Below, piece after piece: positions 47,451-58,893 of a stretch of 64,000 nt of DNA (position 1 is the stretch's first letter; every line of letters begins with the position of its first letter). The translations under genes were made by a program, and so were the position numbers. Source of the stretch: Cryptomeria japonica (Eukaryota; Streptophyta; Pinopsida; Cupressales; Cupressaceae); the NCBI RefSeq assembly GCF_030272615.1, contig NC_081408.1:764852173-764916172 (forward strand), given 5' to 3'. The notes below the pieces were generated by a model, which did not search any database, was not told the origin of the DNA, and saw only the letters and a list, made by a program, of their open reading frames with translations.

Positions 47451-48523
47451 ACTAATGTCAAGGTGGATGAGTATAACAAAACTCAAATCAGAACTTATGA
47501 GAAGGAACTAGTAGTGGAAATGATCATAACTAAATCGGTAGCACCTACACCAGAATAGGATGTTGAAATAGTTACTCTGGCAGCATCAAAATATTCAACA
47601 GTAACTGAAGATTAGAGTAGAGCAACTGAAAATCAGAAGACTCCAAGTTATGTAAGGTTGAATCATTCAGAAGATCAAATTATTGGAGATAAGAACAATG
47701 GAGTGATGACAAGAAGGAGGTTGGTAGCTAATGAGGTATGTTTAATTCCTCAAGTTGAACCGGTATCAGTAATTGAAGCATGTAAAGATGAATGTTGGAT
47801 GAAAGCTATGGAAGAAGAATTAAATCAGATAGAAAAGAATAACACATGAATTTTAGTTCCCCAGCCTAGCAATAAGAATGTTATTGAAACTAAATGGGTT
47901 TTTAGGAAAAGATTGAATTAAGATGGACAAGTTGTAAGAAATAAAGATAGATTGGTTTGTAAAGGATATTATCAAAAGGAAGGAATTTATTATGTTGAAA
48001 CTTTTGCACCGGTAGCTAGGATTGAAGTCGTAAGACTATTTCTTGCTTATGTTGCACATAAGAACTACAAGGTCTATCAGATTGATGTTAAGTGCACTTT
48101 TCTATATGGAGATCTTGAAGAGGAAGTTTATATTGATCAACGTGATGGATTCTCACTTTCAGATGACAAAAACATGGTTTGCAGGTTAAAGAAGGCTTTA
48201 TATGGATTGAAACAAGCCCCTAGAGCTTGGTATGCAAGGATGGAATATTTTTTGAAGCCTGGTTTCACTAAAGGTAATGCTGACAATAATTTATATTATA
48301 AGATCACTGATAATGACATACTGATTATTGAGGTCTTTGTTGAAGATATCATTTTTGGAGGTGAAAATAAGTTGTGTAAGGAATTTGCTAACAATATGAA
48401 GAATGAATTTGAGATCTCTATGATTGGGGAGATGAAATTTTTCTTAGGTCTGCGGATTACCCAAATTGATAAAGGTATTTTCATCTGTCAAACTAAGTAT
48501 GCTAGAGAGTTATTGAAGAAATT
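47451..48523 (+). pseudogene. G: copia reverse transcriptase, truncated
   Basis: Stops near 47445, 47555, 47613, 47847 and 47920. RT motifs follow: [36 protein letters not shown], and a catalytic box FVEDIIFGG where copia elements have YVDD, so Tyr and the first Asp are both changed. FFLGLRITQ and YARELLKKF are the last RT motifs before the break at about 48523. Confidence 0.85.
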
Positions 48524-49601
48524 TGTGTCTCACAATTAAATAGTTAGTGCATGATTAATATTCAATAAAACCAAAACCCATTTAAATGAGATATCAAGAA
48601 AGATTAAACAATAACATCATGAAAACAAGACAACATAAATGGAATATACTCATGAAGCTCCCATTGCAAGTAACTCTTCCTTGTCCTTGCCTCCATGAAA
48701 TTTTCTAGCTCCAAAGTTTGACTAATGGAGAGTTGGAGAGAGATGGGGTGAATGTGGATTTCTCTCCTTGTGCTCAACAAGATAGGTTGTATTAATATTT
48801 GGATTGGATTGTGATAGATAGATGGGGATTTGGATTAGAAGAAGATTGGATAGAGGATAATTAAGACATTATGATGACATGACAATAGAAGATAGAAGAG
48901 GATAGAAGCACAATGCGGATGCTATGAAGAAGATTATTAAGGAGAAATAGGCAGCATGATAATGCATGAGAACTGGATGATTTGTGAGGAGAATAGGCTC
49001 AAATTTATAGATTGGAGAAGGCCAATGGAGGGCCAAGATTGATTTGGTCATGAAGGGTTGAGATCAATTTGAAATAGAAGGCATGGACCTGGGCAAATAA
49101 ATAGGAATATAAAATTTCTTGGGAAAAAGGGGGGAGAAATTTGAATTTCAAATATGAGAAATTAAAAATTCCAAAATAAGGATGCATTGAGGGATTCAAA
49201 GAAATTTGAATTTCTTTGAGAGACTTGATGCTGATGTGACATGAGTGGGAATAAAAAATTGAGGGATAATGATAAGCATGATTATGAGATGTTCTAGAAG
49301 GATTAATTAGGTTGAGTGGGATTAGGAAAAGTGATTTGTAGGAATCTCATGACTAGGTTAATTAATTAAAATTAATTAACTGAGTGGGTTTAGAGGAAAT
49401 AATTATTGGAGGGGACTTTAGAAGAATAGGGGAAAAATTTAATTTATTTGATAAATTAATTATTGGACAATAGTGATGGAATTAATTAAATTAGATTTAA
49501 TTGATTCTGAGAGGAATGAGGATAACATAATTAAATTAATTAATTATGTTGACAGGCTTAAATTAACTAAATATTGATTTAATTAATTTTAGGTGTCCAC
49601 A
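48524..49601 (-). repeat. 3' LTR of Tat-type element F
   Basis: Minus strand TGTGGACACCTAAAATTAATT to a CA end near 48524, about 1.08 kb, with TTAATTAA-rich U3 and a TATAAATTTGAGCC box at 49003-49009. A polypurine tract stands before it, so F's body lies to the right on the minus strand. F is inserted into the RT of G. The exact inner end is uncertain by about 2-5 bases. Confidence 0.7.
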
Positions 49602-49615
49602 TTCTGCCCCTCTTG
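49602..49615 (-). other. Polypurine tract of F
   Basis: Minus strand CAAGAGGGGCAGAA just before TGTGGACACC, the same type as in Z, A and E. Confidence 0.75.
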
Positions 49616-51681
49616 TATATAGCGTCGTGAAATGATGTTATATCAAAGAAGAACAAAACATAGTGGAAGAAAAGGATAAGGACTACTAGCATGATGCCCC
49701 GGTCATGAGATGAGGAAGAATGAGGAGGAGGAAAGATGATGAGGAAGTAGTGGTATACCCCCTTGAGAGGACATGTGAGTTTGAAGAACACGGGTGTGCT
49801 CTCGAAAGGAATTAGAAGAATGAGAGATGAAAAGATGAAGATAATGAAAGAGGGAACTAGGATGGGTTAGATTGTTGTGAATGAAATGAAACAAAGAAAT
49901 GATAAATGGATTGGATTGCTTGTTGAGAAAGTATAGAGAGAAAACCTAGATTTGATATTGCCATGGATAGTCTACACCACTGATTATAAGAACCAAGATG
50001 ATATGAAGATCCGAGGTGTGGACTGATGCTCAAGCAAACAAGAATCCCTTGCACACAATCATACAAGTGTTGATAAACACTAATGCAGGGTTGTTGGTTT
50101 GTACAAGGAAAACCTTCAAACACACCATGCCATGAAAACTATGCCTCATTATACACGAGCCAAGACATACCAAGATATAGGATGATCAAGGCAGTCCTGA
50201 ACAAGTATAGTCCAAGGACACAAGATGAAAGTAAAAGCAAAAATCTTAGGCATGCAAATGACATGCACATGGCCAACTGACATCTCTTGCCAAGAGTAGG
50301 ACATGGATTGTTCAGTGCAAGAGCATCGATTGTTTTGCTCCCAAGATACTCACCATACATATTTCCTTCAGTAGAAAAAGGGATTTTTGAAAGGCTACCT
50401 GTAGCTTGATGAAAGTGGTGAATCCCCCATCATAGGGATCATCTATCTATTATGCTCACACAAGACTTATTATATCACATCCTTACCTACCACAACGGGA
50501 TTCATAAGATGTGTAGTACCAAATTCGAAGAAATATCAAGATGTGGGCTGAAATTATCACAACTGGCCATTTGAGCTTAGGGATAAAGTGTGTTTGAAGT
50601 GTCTTCATTTTGTGTCAAACCAGTAAACAATTTGAGCTGACTTTAGGCTTTTGGAAAACATACAAAAAATTTGAAAAAAGGGTCAAAAAGTTCAAAGATT
50701 GGGTTGATTTAGACCCACACCTATTTTGTGCCTTTTGAGGCAAAATTATTGTGCTTATGTTCTTACTTTGTTTTCTTGTCAAAGAAATCCAAAAACAAAT
50801 TCAAACCAAGTATTCATCCAACACAATTTTCCACCAACATTTGATCAACAAACAAAAAAAATCAAACAAAGTACAAAAAGAAAACCCAAATATATGACCA
50901 TCACTCAAATTTTGAGAAAGGGGAATCTTCATCAACATATCAACTTGAAGAAAATACCATTGAGTTCAAAGACTTTTATCAAAAGAGGAAAAAATTTCTA
51001 TCTCAATAGACAAATTTTTATCTCCCAGAGAGCCTTCTTGCATCATATGCATCTATATCTTCAAGGAAAATCCAATGAGTTTGACAAAGAGCCTTTGAAA
51101 AATAGATCTTTTACGCAATATAGAGCTTTGAGATATCACAAAAATAAAGGAGGAAAAATCAATCCTTCTTTCTTTCCAAACATCTGCATCACCTATAACA
51201 TATCTCAAGGAGAACCCCCAACCCCCGAGTAAGAAGAGGAAGAATTTGTCCCCTTTGTAACACAGTTTTTTTTGAGTTTCATATCCCACTTTCATCTTCA
51301 CCCATATCATCAATCCATTCAACTCTCAAAACATAAAAAGGTCTTTTCCTAAGTTCTTTTTAGATATTGCTTAAATCAAAACAACACATCACTTTTAGAG
51401 TGACTCTACACATGAGTGCATCCTCTCATTACTAGGTACCTTGGTTGGTAACACATCTCAAACCTTGCTATACCTTATCACATCCAAATTGTTGAAAACA
51501 ACAAGAAGAAATTCACAAAGGAACTCTGGTAACATCCAACCTTTCAGTGTTAGAGATCCATCTTCTTAACATTTCACAAAACAATATCTCTCATCAAGGC
51601 ATCTTATCACCAGCCCATCATCCCATCACCAAACTCTTAATCATTTTTTATCAAACTTAATTAAACTTCCAAAAAAACAAG
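49616..51681. other. F 3' internal part, then 5' LTR end and leader of D
   Basis: No gene. 49616 to about 49860 is the region before F's polypurine tract: the minus strand has the CTCTCAAGGGGGTATACCAC word that Z, A and E carry as CTCTCGAGGGGGCATA. From about 50780 the + strand reads like a Tat leader (A/C-rich, after CTTTGTTTTCTTGTCA, a possible LTR end). D's own LTR start is not visible to me; the 49.9-50.8 kb part could be the D LTR or F tail. Small ORFs here have no features. Confidence 0.45.
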
Positions 51682-53770
51682 ATGGCTCAAACAAGATCAA
51701 AAACTTGACAACCAAAGATCGAAGAAGAAGAAGAAAACCTCAATGATTACCATGAGGCTATTGGAGGAGGTACAAATGATGAAGATCCTAGCACTCCAAC
51801 TCCTGAAGCTATTGAAATATCACAACACAATCCCAGGTTCAATAGAGTTTTTGAAAATATCCTTAGAAACAATGCAGATGCTCATTTTTTGAGACTTGCT
51901 CAAGAGGGTGCAAAACTACCCTCTGACTTTGATACCGCACAGATCCGTCAGACATTAGAACAAAGTTGTAACAATGGTGAAAGAGGTCGAGACTATTTCC
52001 ACTATGATCTTAATATTCAAGGGAATCCCCCGCTACCTCCTCCTACATAAATAGACTTGTTGAGACAACAAGTCAACAATCTTTCTCAACGACTCAATAG
52101 TGGTGTGAAGACTACCCGGTTTTCACTTAACTATATTTGTCCCTATCCCTTGTATAGGAACCTACATATGCCACCTTTTCTGCGAGTGTTTGAAACACCT
52201 AAGTTTGAAAAGTATAGAGGTAAAGGAGACCCTCGAGATCATGTATGTGAATTCCACTCAGATTGTTTAGAGGTAGCCTATGAGGAAAGCTATCTAATGC
52301 ACCTCTTTCCTCAAATTTTGGGAGGCACAACCATGCAATGGTTCTCCCGATTACTAGGTGGCATTAGAACATTCGAGGAACTAGTTCAAAAGTTAATTGC
52401 TCATTATTCACATAACATTGAACGAGATGTCACCATGGCAGATCTCTGCAACACCAAACAAAAACCAAGGGAGTTGTTCTCAGCTTTTCTACAATGGTGA
52501 AGACAATTATCTAGCAGACATTCTCTTCATTTTCCTGAACAAGAGTTAGTGGAGATCTTTATTTCCAACTTAAATGACAATATAGAATTCCATTTTGACA
52601 TGAAAGGCACAAAGTCCTTTGAAGACATGATCACTCAAGGATCGAAATGTGAGCATGCTCTCATAAAAATGGGACTCATCAAAATCTATAACAAACCTAA
52701 AGATGGCCCTCACCCACGTTTTAACAGTGACAAACCCAATTTTTGGAACAAGAACAAAAACATTGTCAATGACGGGGTAGTAGTTGCAAGAATAGTCAAG
52801 ATTGCACAACCTGTAGGTCGATTTGCAGGACAAAATCCCCCTCCTAAAAACAATACCATCACTCATCCACAAAATCAAGGTTGTAATATGCTGCAAGAAG
52901 AACCAAGACAATGACAACAAAACTATAAAACAAAATGCACATACACACCCTTAAGGGAACCCATTGAAACAATATTGGGCCAGTTGGTCTCTTCAAATCT
53001 AGTGACCTTATTGAAAACATCAAACTATGAACCTCGGGTCAAGCCTCCATGGTGGAGAGATAATGAATATTGTGACTTTCACCAGGGCTGAGGACACAAA
53101 ACAAGCAACTGCCATCGACTAAAAGATCTTATTCAAGATCTTATTGATAGAGACAAAATTGAAATAGAAGGACATGACCCTAAAACATCCAATGATGATC
53201 ATCTAATGTTTAAAAACCCAATTCCATCGCATGATCAAAGGGGTCCTTCCACCTTATGACGAAACATAGATACTACAACTAATTATACCCAAGCGACATA
53301 TAATTACACTGTGAATCACCTCTATAATGTTGATGAACAAGTTGCAACACTTATCATCAAAGATAAAAATCCTGCATGCAATGTTGTTACACCTCATAGC
53401 AAGATAACCATTAAAGAAACACCACAAGGAATGACACCCTTGCCCAAAAAGTATAATCTTGTGGAACAACTAGATAAGATGCCGACACTCATACCCATAT
53501 TAGAACTATTGCGCTTGTCTCCTTCTCATAAAAAAATCTTGGATCAAGCTCTCCAAGAGGAATTTGTTCTTGCCAACCTTGACACAGATCAATTTCAAGC
53601 CATGGTAGGTAGTCTGAAGTCATCACCATGTCTCACTTTACCGAAAGTGACAATGCATCATTCCAACAACCTCATAATACATCCCTACATATTGAAGGCT
53701 TCATAAACCAACATAGAATCAAGAAAGTCTTGATTGAAAATGGAGTCATCTTGAATATATGCACCTTGTA
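51682..53770 (+). pseudogene. D: gag with zinc knuckle
   Basis: ATG 51682 (MAQTRSKT, then TGA). Open segments in one frame contain the Ty3 gag (retrotrans_gag) pattern: PKFEKYRGKGDPRDHVCEF, GGTTMQWFSRL, FEELVQKLIAHY and ELFSAFLQW. At about 53060 comes a knuckle-like EYCDFHQG-GHKTSNC with a TGA inside. The frame continues to 53706 through the gag-protease linker also found at the start of A. Stops near 51709, 52048, 52498 and 52912. Confidence 0.8.
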
Positions 53771-54570
53771 GTTGGTTATAGCATTGGGCTATGTGGTGGA
53801 ATCAGTGGATCCTAGTAAAAAGATAACTATTAAGGCCTATGATGATGCAGAGCATTCTTCCAAAGGAGTTGTTATATTACCTATCAGAGTGGGGTCTATG
53901 GTAAAGCATATTGTTTGTCAAGTTCTAGACCTCCCTCTATCATATAATCTCTTTTTAGGAAGACCTTGGATACACACCATGCAAGTCGTTCCATCTACTT
54001 ATCATCGGTGTATTAAGTTTCCCCATAACGATGTAGAAATCATAATCCTTGGTGATGCAAATCCCTTTGCATATTGCAACAATATTAGTCATCAACCATA
54101 AACCATTGTACCAAACAACATAGAAGCTATCCCTTCCACTTCCTATGTTAATCTGGCCTCTCTTTCCAGTTCAATCACCCCTCTACCAAAGCAAGAGAAG
54201 TTGAAAATGAAAATGGCAGAGGAAGGTCCTGAGGAATATAATCTTAGCCAACTATTTTGTGTTGGGAAACTACTCACTTCTCCTAGGACTCACGACAAAC
54301 CACTAAATAGTCATGTACTTTGGCACAGTTTGTCCCTGGTAAAAGTCAGGAGGAAGAAACAAGGGATGAAGACCTAGCAGAATGGATCTACAAAGACCCT
54401 ATCAAAGACAGCCCAAAGGCTAAGCTACCCATTGATAAATATGGTAAAGATCTTAGCATAATGCAAAGAATGGGCTATGATGGCCAAAGTTCTTTGGGCC
54501 CTTGCAAACAAGGATGACATGAACCCCTACAACCTGAGTTAAAACCCAAAGACAAAACTGGTCTAGGTTT
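53730..54570 (+). pseudogene. D: aspartic protease and G-patch
   Basis: After a frameshift the protease begins VLIENGVILNICTL, where A has VLIDGGAGLNICTL, so the catalytic Asp is Glu here. LGRPWIHTM and the CIKFPHNDVEIII stretch are kept. A second frameshift precedes the G-patch: DKYGKDLSIMQRMGYDGQSS, then LGPC and KTGLGF at about 54425-54570, with TGA near 54518. Both elements therefore keep protease plus G-patch in the same order. Confidence 0.75.
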
Positions 54571-55855
54571 TCAAAAGGAATCCCTTCCCAAACTCAGATT
54601 CAAAGGCAAACCCAACAAACCTAGTTATCAACCCATTACTCCAAAAAGGTCATCTTTGACTATATCTATCGTACCAACTCGACTGATCATAAAATACATA
54701 GCATCAATCAAACCTACAGTACCCATAGCACCAAAAGCACTGATATTCCCAACAGTTGTATCAACCGTACCTACCAAACCAAAAATAGCAGCATTAGCAC
54801 TAGCACCAATAAAACCAGCAACATCAATCACACCAGTAGCACCAACAACACCACTAATCCCATCAATTGCACTAATACCGCCCATAGTCACACCCACAAC
54901 ATCTACAAAACCGCCAATCCTGTCAGTAGCATCAGTAATACCAGTCATCCTTACAACACCAGCAACTCCACCTCCAAAAGTGCATAAAACTATAACTAAG
55001 GCACTATTCAACACAAAGGATATCCTAGCTTGGTATAGTAACAGTATGCTAGAAAGTGACTATGAGACACACTCATATGAATGGGAGTTTGATTTGGTCA
55101 ATCTAAATACTTTAGATGAGGAGAACACATCATCACTGCCACCTCGAAAGGACATACCCGTGTATGGAGAAGCATGGATATAGACCTTCTGGAAACTGGA
55201 GCCCAAAGACACTTCCACAGGCTCTACATCAAATCCCACGCCAAAATCTGATAAGGAGAGTACCATCAACCCACTTCACTCATCTATCTTAACCTTCACA
55301 GATACATCCTCAGAACTTAACTTAATCGATGAGATCATACCTATCATCCACCCTGAACTCATCGACTAGAACTAGCCTAATCCCCCATGTCTTGATCACT
55401 TCCAAAACGATGAACTCATAAATTTTTTAGAATTACGAGATAACATACCAAGAGGGGATCACAAAGCTGGGTTTTCCATTGAACTTAATAGCACAACATA
55501 CTTCGAGTCAAATGCCAAACCTTTCAACTGCAAAAATATCACAATAAAACATGGATCTTCTAGTGAAAACCAAACAATGGCACTTGTTGATTCAAAAAAA
55601 GTAAAAAAAAAGAGTGAATCCGACGATGAAAACCTATCCGAGGTGCCTAAGGATGAAAGGTTTGACATCCTACCCTTTAGTACAAATCAGGAGAGATCAA
55701 CGATTCTAATCGAAGAAATAAAGGAATTCAATGTGGGGAACCCTGAGACACCTCATCAAATACTTTTGGAAGCTTTATTAACTCCAGAGGAACAACCACT
55801 ATTTGTAGAATTCTTCTAGCAGCATCAAATCAACTTTGCATGGTCTTGTGCAAAC
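54571..55855 (+). pseudogene. D: Pro/Thr/Ala-rich linker and pre-RT region
   Basis: About 100 residues (54656-54980) are almost only Pro, Thr, Ala, Ile, Val and Ser with PT/AP repeats (for example PTKPKIAALALAPIKPA), absent from A. Then an acidic region aligns with A 3641-4213. Stops are at about 55181, 55369 and 55817. The repeat suggests an unstructured spacer inside Gag-Pol. Confidence 0.65.
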
Positions 55856-56346
55856 ATGCCTAGATTAGATCCTGACTTGGTTATGCATCATCTCATAGTA
55901 GCAAAGGAAGCTAAACCTATCAAAAAAAATCTTCAAAAGATGCACCCAGAGATTGTTGTTCTTTTCAAAGCTGAACTCAAAAAGCTCTTGGATGTTGGGT
56001 TCATCAGACCAATTGATTATGCAGATTGGATTTCCAATATTGTCCATATTGGCAAGCCTATTGGGGGAATCCGTATCTGTACAGACTTCAAATATTTGAA
56101 CAAAGCATGCCCTAAAGATGAATTCCCATTACCAAACATCTACATGATTGTCGATTTAACAACAGGTCATGCAATGCTTTCTCTTATGGATGACTTTTTC
56201 AGGGTACAACCAGATCAAGATTGCTCCAGAGGATCAACACAAAACTACTTTCACAAGCCCATGGGAAACATATTGTTGGAATGTGATGTCTTTTGGTCTG
56301 AAAAATGCAAGGGCAACCTATAAAAGCGCTATAACTACTGCTTCTC
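55856..56346 (+). pseudogene. D: N-terminal reverse transcriptase
   Basis: MPRLDPDLVMHHLIV, then IRICTDFKYLNKACPKDEFPLP and a catalytic-region start (MLSLMDDFF) are standard Ty3 RT motifs. A frameshift near 56190 moves the frame to GYNQIKIAPEDQHKTTFTSP, then GLKNARATYKSAITT. The YxDD box should be next but E begins. The intact order here shows what was deleted from A. Confidence 0.85.
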
Positions 56347-57756
56347 TGCAAAAGAGGGTTAGAAAATCTATTCGAAGACAACACACACACAAGAGAAAAA
56401 ACATTAGTGTTAGCAACAAAAGATTATTCTAAACAGGCATATCAAAAGAGATACTAAAATAATGAGAGAATATTTAACTAGGAAAGTAAATATGATGAGG
56501 CATCTCCAAATGCCTCCTACCATGCTTTTAGCTCCTTCTCCTTTGTTCCTCTCCTCTCCAAGTTCCAAACTAGTGTAGCCTCCAACAGTTTTTTACACTA
56601 TGGATGCTTATGGAGGTTTGAGATTGAAGTATTTGCTCTAAATGTGAATAAAAAGCTAATACTAGATGCTATAATATTAAAATGATTTATTTTAAACCAA
56701 AATAACAAGATATTAGTGATTTATGCTAAATGTTCTCTAAAATTCTCTATAACCTAGATGCATACAAGTTTTCAGGATTATGACTATGAATGCTAAATGC
56801 TTGAGGATTTGAAAATGAGGAATGTGAGCTCTATTTATAGGTAAAATGGAGCAATGGATGGTGGAGATTGAGTAATCTCAACAAGGGTTAGAATTGAATG
56901 GTATTCAATCCATGTGAAAGCTTTCAACCCAATCCCAGGATGACAAGTGTCAATATGAGATAGGTTGAGAGGAGAGGGAATAAGCATTAAATGCTTGACA
57001 TGACTTGAGAGTTAACTTGGGAGTTAAGATCAAGGTTAGGTTGAATGAATAAAATATTTATTCAAAGAATAAAGCTTTTATCCAATGGATAAACTCCTGT
57101 GCAAAGGCAAAAGGGATAACCATGGTCAAAGCAATAAATGCTTGAAGAGACACATGAGTGCAAGTTGAAATAACCATAAATGGTTATGTAAGAGCCATAA
57201 ATGGTCATGGAAGACTTCGGAGTTTAAATTGTTGAATACACAAAGCATTAAATGTTTTTCAAAGACTTTTAAGTCTTTGAGAAGTGACTCCAAGTTGCTT
57301 AGGAATGTGACAATAATTAGGGGATGGATTAAGCTAATTAGGAAGGGTTTAGAAGAATCTAGAAGGGGGTTAAGTTTGCAAGTGGATTTGGTGGGTGAGG
57401 GAAAATAAGATTTTTATTAAAAATAAATTAATTTATTTCAATAAATGTGTGCAAGTTGCATTTGTAGGAAAATGCAAGTGGAGGGGATTTATGATTTTAA
57501 ATAAATGTTTAATTTAATTTATTTAAAAGAGGAAAGGGGATTAAATTAAATAAATATGATTTATTCATTTAATTGATTTATGCATTTGGTATAATGAATT
57601 AATTAAAATAAATTGAATAATTTATTTAATTAATAGGAGAATGTTTGAAGATGATATAATTAAATGTTAATTTAATTAACTGATGGCTAGTGGATTTTTA
57701 ATCAAATACATACGAAATATTCATTTAATTAAAATGGACAGATTTATGTGACTACA
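56347..57756 (-). repeat. 3' LTR of E
   Basis: About 1.41 kb, TGTAGTCAC to TTTTGCA on the minus strand, aligned from end to end with the Z LTR. TATAAATAG box at about 56832-56840 (minus). Confidence 0.85.
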
Positions 57757-57772
57757 TTTGCCCCTCTTTGAG
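57757..57772 (-). other. Polypurine tract of E
   Basis: Minus strand CTCAAAGAGGGGCAAA directly before TGTAGTCAC. Confidence 0.85.
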
Positions 57773-58067
57773 ATGGTGCGGTTTATCGCATCGTTTCAAA
57801 GAAAGAAAAATAGGTGTGAAGAAATGCCCCATAAAATGTTAATTAAATGGGTGGTATGCCCCCTCGAGAGATGGGCCAAAATTTTTTAAAAAATCGGGTG
57901 ATCTCTCGAAAAAGAATGAAAATTGGTAGAGTGATAGAAGAGAAAAATTTAGCAATATGAGTGAAAAGTAGAAGAAATCGGAGATAAAATGGAGAAATGG
58001 GAGGCTCGGGAAGTTCACAAGGACCACGGCGGTGAGCGAGAAAAAATTATGGTTACGGCAAAGGGTT

Positions 58068-58074
58068 TATATAG
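58068..58074 (+). promoter_or_regulatory. TATA box of the E PMD gene
   Basis: TATATAG in GGGTTTATATAGGGAG, about 0.8 kb upstream of the main PMD exon and 300 bp from the polypurine tract. The surrounding sequence aligns with the Z promoter region. Confidence 0.5.
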
Positions 58075-58317
58075 GGAGAAAGGGGTGAAAACAGGGTCAT
58101 TTGAATCCACGACCATAGTGAATTCAAAGCTGTGATAGTGACATTTTGGAGGAGCAAGCAATAGTCAAGATGTCGGTACCAGTAGTAGAGCAGTGATTTA
58201 AGCGAGTCTGTCAATTCTAGTGGCCAGAGGACTATGGACCAGCGGTACGCAAATTTAAAATTTTGAATTTTATGCATTTGTGACATGTTTTTTGTTGAGT
58301 CCAAGTTGAGTCAGGAC

Positions 58318-58630
58318 AATAGCGCTGAAACTATGTTTTAGCACTGTTGTCCAATTAATTAGCGCTTTTGTGCCGCAATGGCGCTATTGTGCTATTGTTT
58401 GGGCGCTTGTGCAAATATGAGTGCTATTGTATGCATGTGTTGAGTGCTATTATTTTTTTAGCACTATTGAGGGGTCAATTAAGCACTTTTGATGTTAAGT
58501 AGCGCTATTGTGTAGCTTTTGTAGTGCTTTTGTAGGGTTTATTAAGCATTTTTGTTAGGGGATTAGCACTATTGTTTAGAAAGTAGCACTATTGTTTGCA
58601 AGATAGCGCTTTTGTTTAGGAAAATAGATT
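58318..58630 (+). repeat. E: degenerate TAGCGCTATTGT minisatellite
   Basis: About fourteen units of 14-30 bp with the core TAGCRCTWTTGT; the centre AGCGCT is a palindrome. It lies between the PMD TATA box and main exon, probably in the first intron. The rest of 58075-58893 shows no gene. Confidence 0.75.
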
Positions 58631-58893
58631 CCCTAGTTTGTGTGAAAAAAAATCTCTCGATGCCAATGATGGATGGATAGGGATGTGAAGTGAGAGTTGT
58701 TTTGAACCATAGCAGCCCTGATGAGACTTCGGTCATTAGGATAAATTCTTGTTGAAGTCTAGGTGTGCCATGATTGCTTACTTGTTGAGACCTGATAATA
58801 CTTGATTAAAGTATCTATTGATAGTCTAGGTTTAAACTTAATAAAGTTTGAAAACAAAACAACTGATGATGAGGGTTGATTGCACTTGTGCAG

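Larger units (their letters stand above)
44480..48523 (+). mobile_element. Element G: Ty1/copia retrotransposon, 3' part lost
   Basis: 5' LTR, primer site, gag, protease, integrase and the first part of RT in the copia order (integrase before RT). The sequence stops at [10 protein letters not shown] in RT, where the minus-strand LTR of F begins. The remaining RT, RNase H and 3' LTR are expected on the far side of F, beyond the window. Its start is 85 bp after H. Confidence 0.85.
51682..56346 (+). mobile_element. Element D: Tat-type Ty3/gypsy gag-pol, split by E in RT
   Basis: Plus-strand gag, zinc knuckle, protease, G-patch, linker and N-terminal RT, related to A but with a different linker. 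The RT stops at about 56340, exactly where the CA end of E's LTR starts, so the rest of D should lie right of E, beyond the window. There are frameshifts near 53630, 54300 and 56190. Confidence 0.8.

Noticed and set aside
54628-55014. Gly/Val/Ala-rich minus-strand ORF
   Set aside because: Complement of the Pro/Thr/Ala linker of D, which is in frame with gag-pol.
56300-57756. Inversion of an LTR at the end of D
   Set aside because: The polypurine tract, PMD and integrase on the same strand show a separate element E inserted in the opposite direction.
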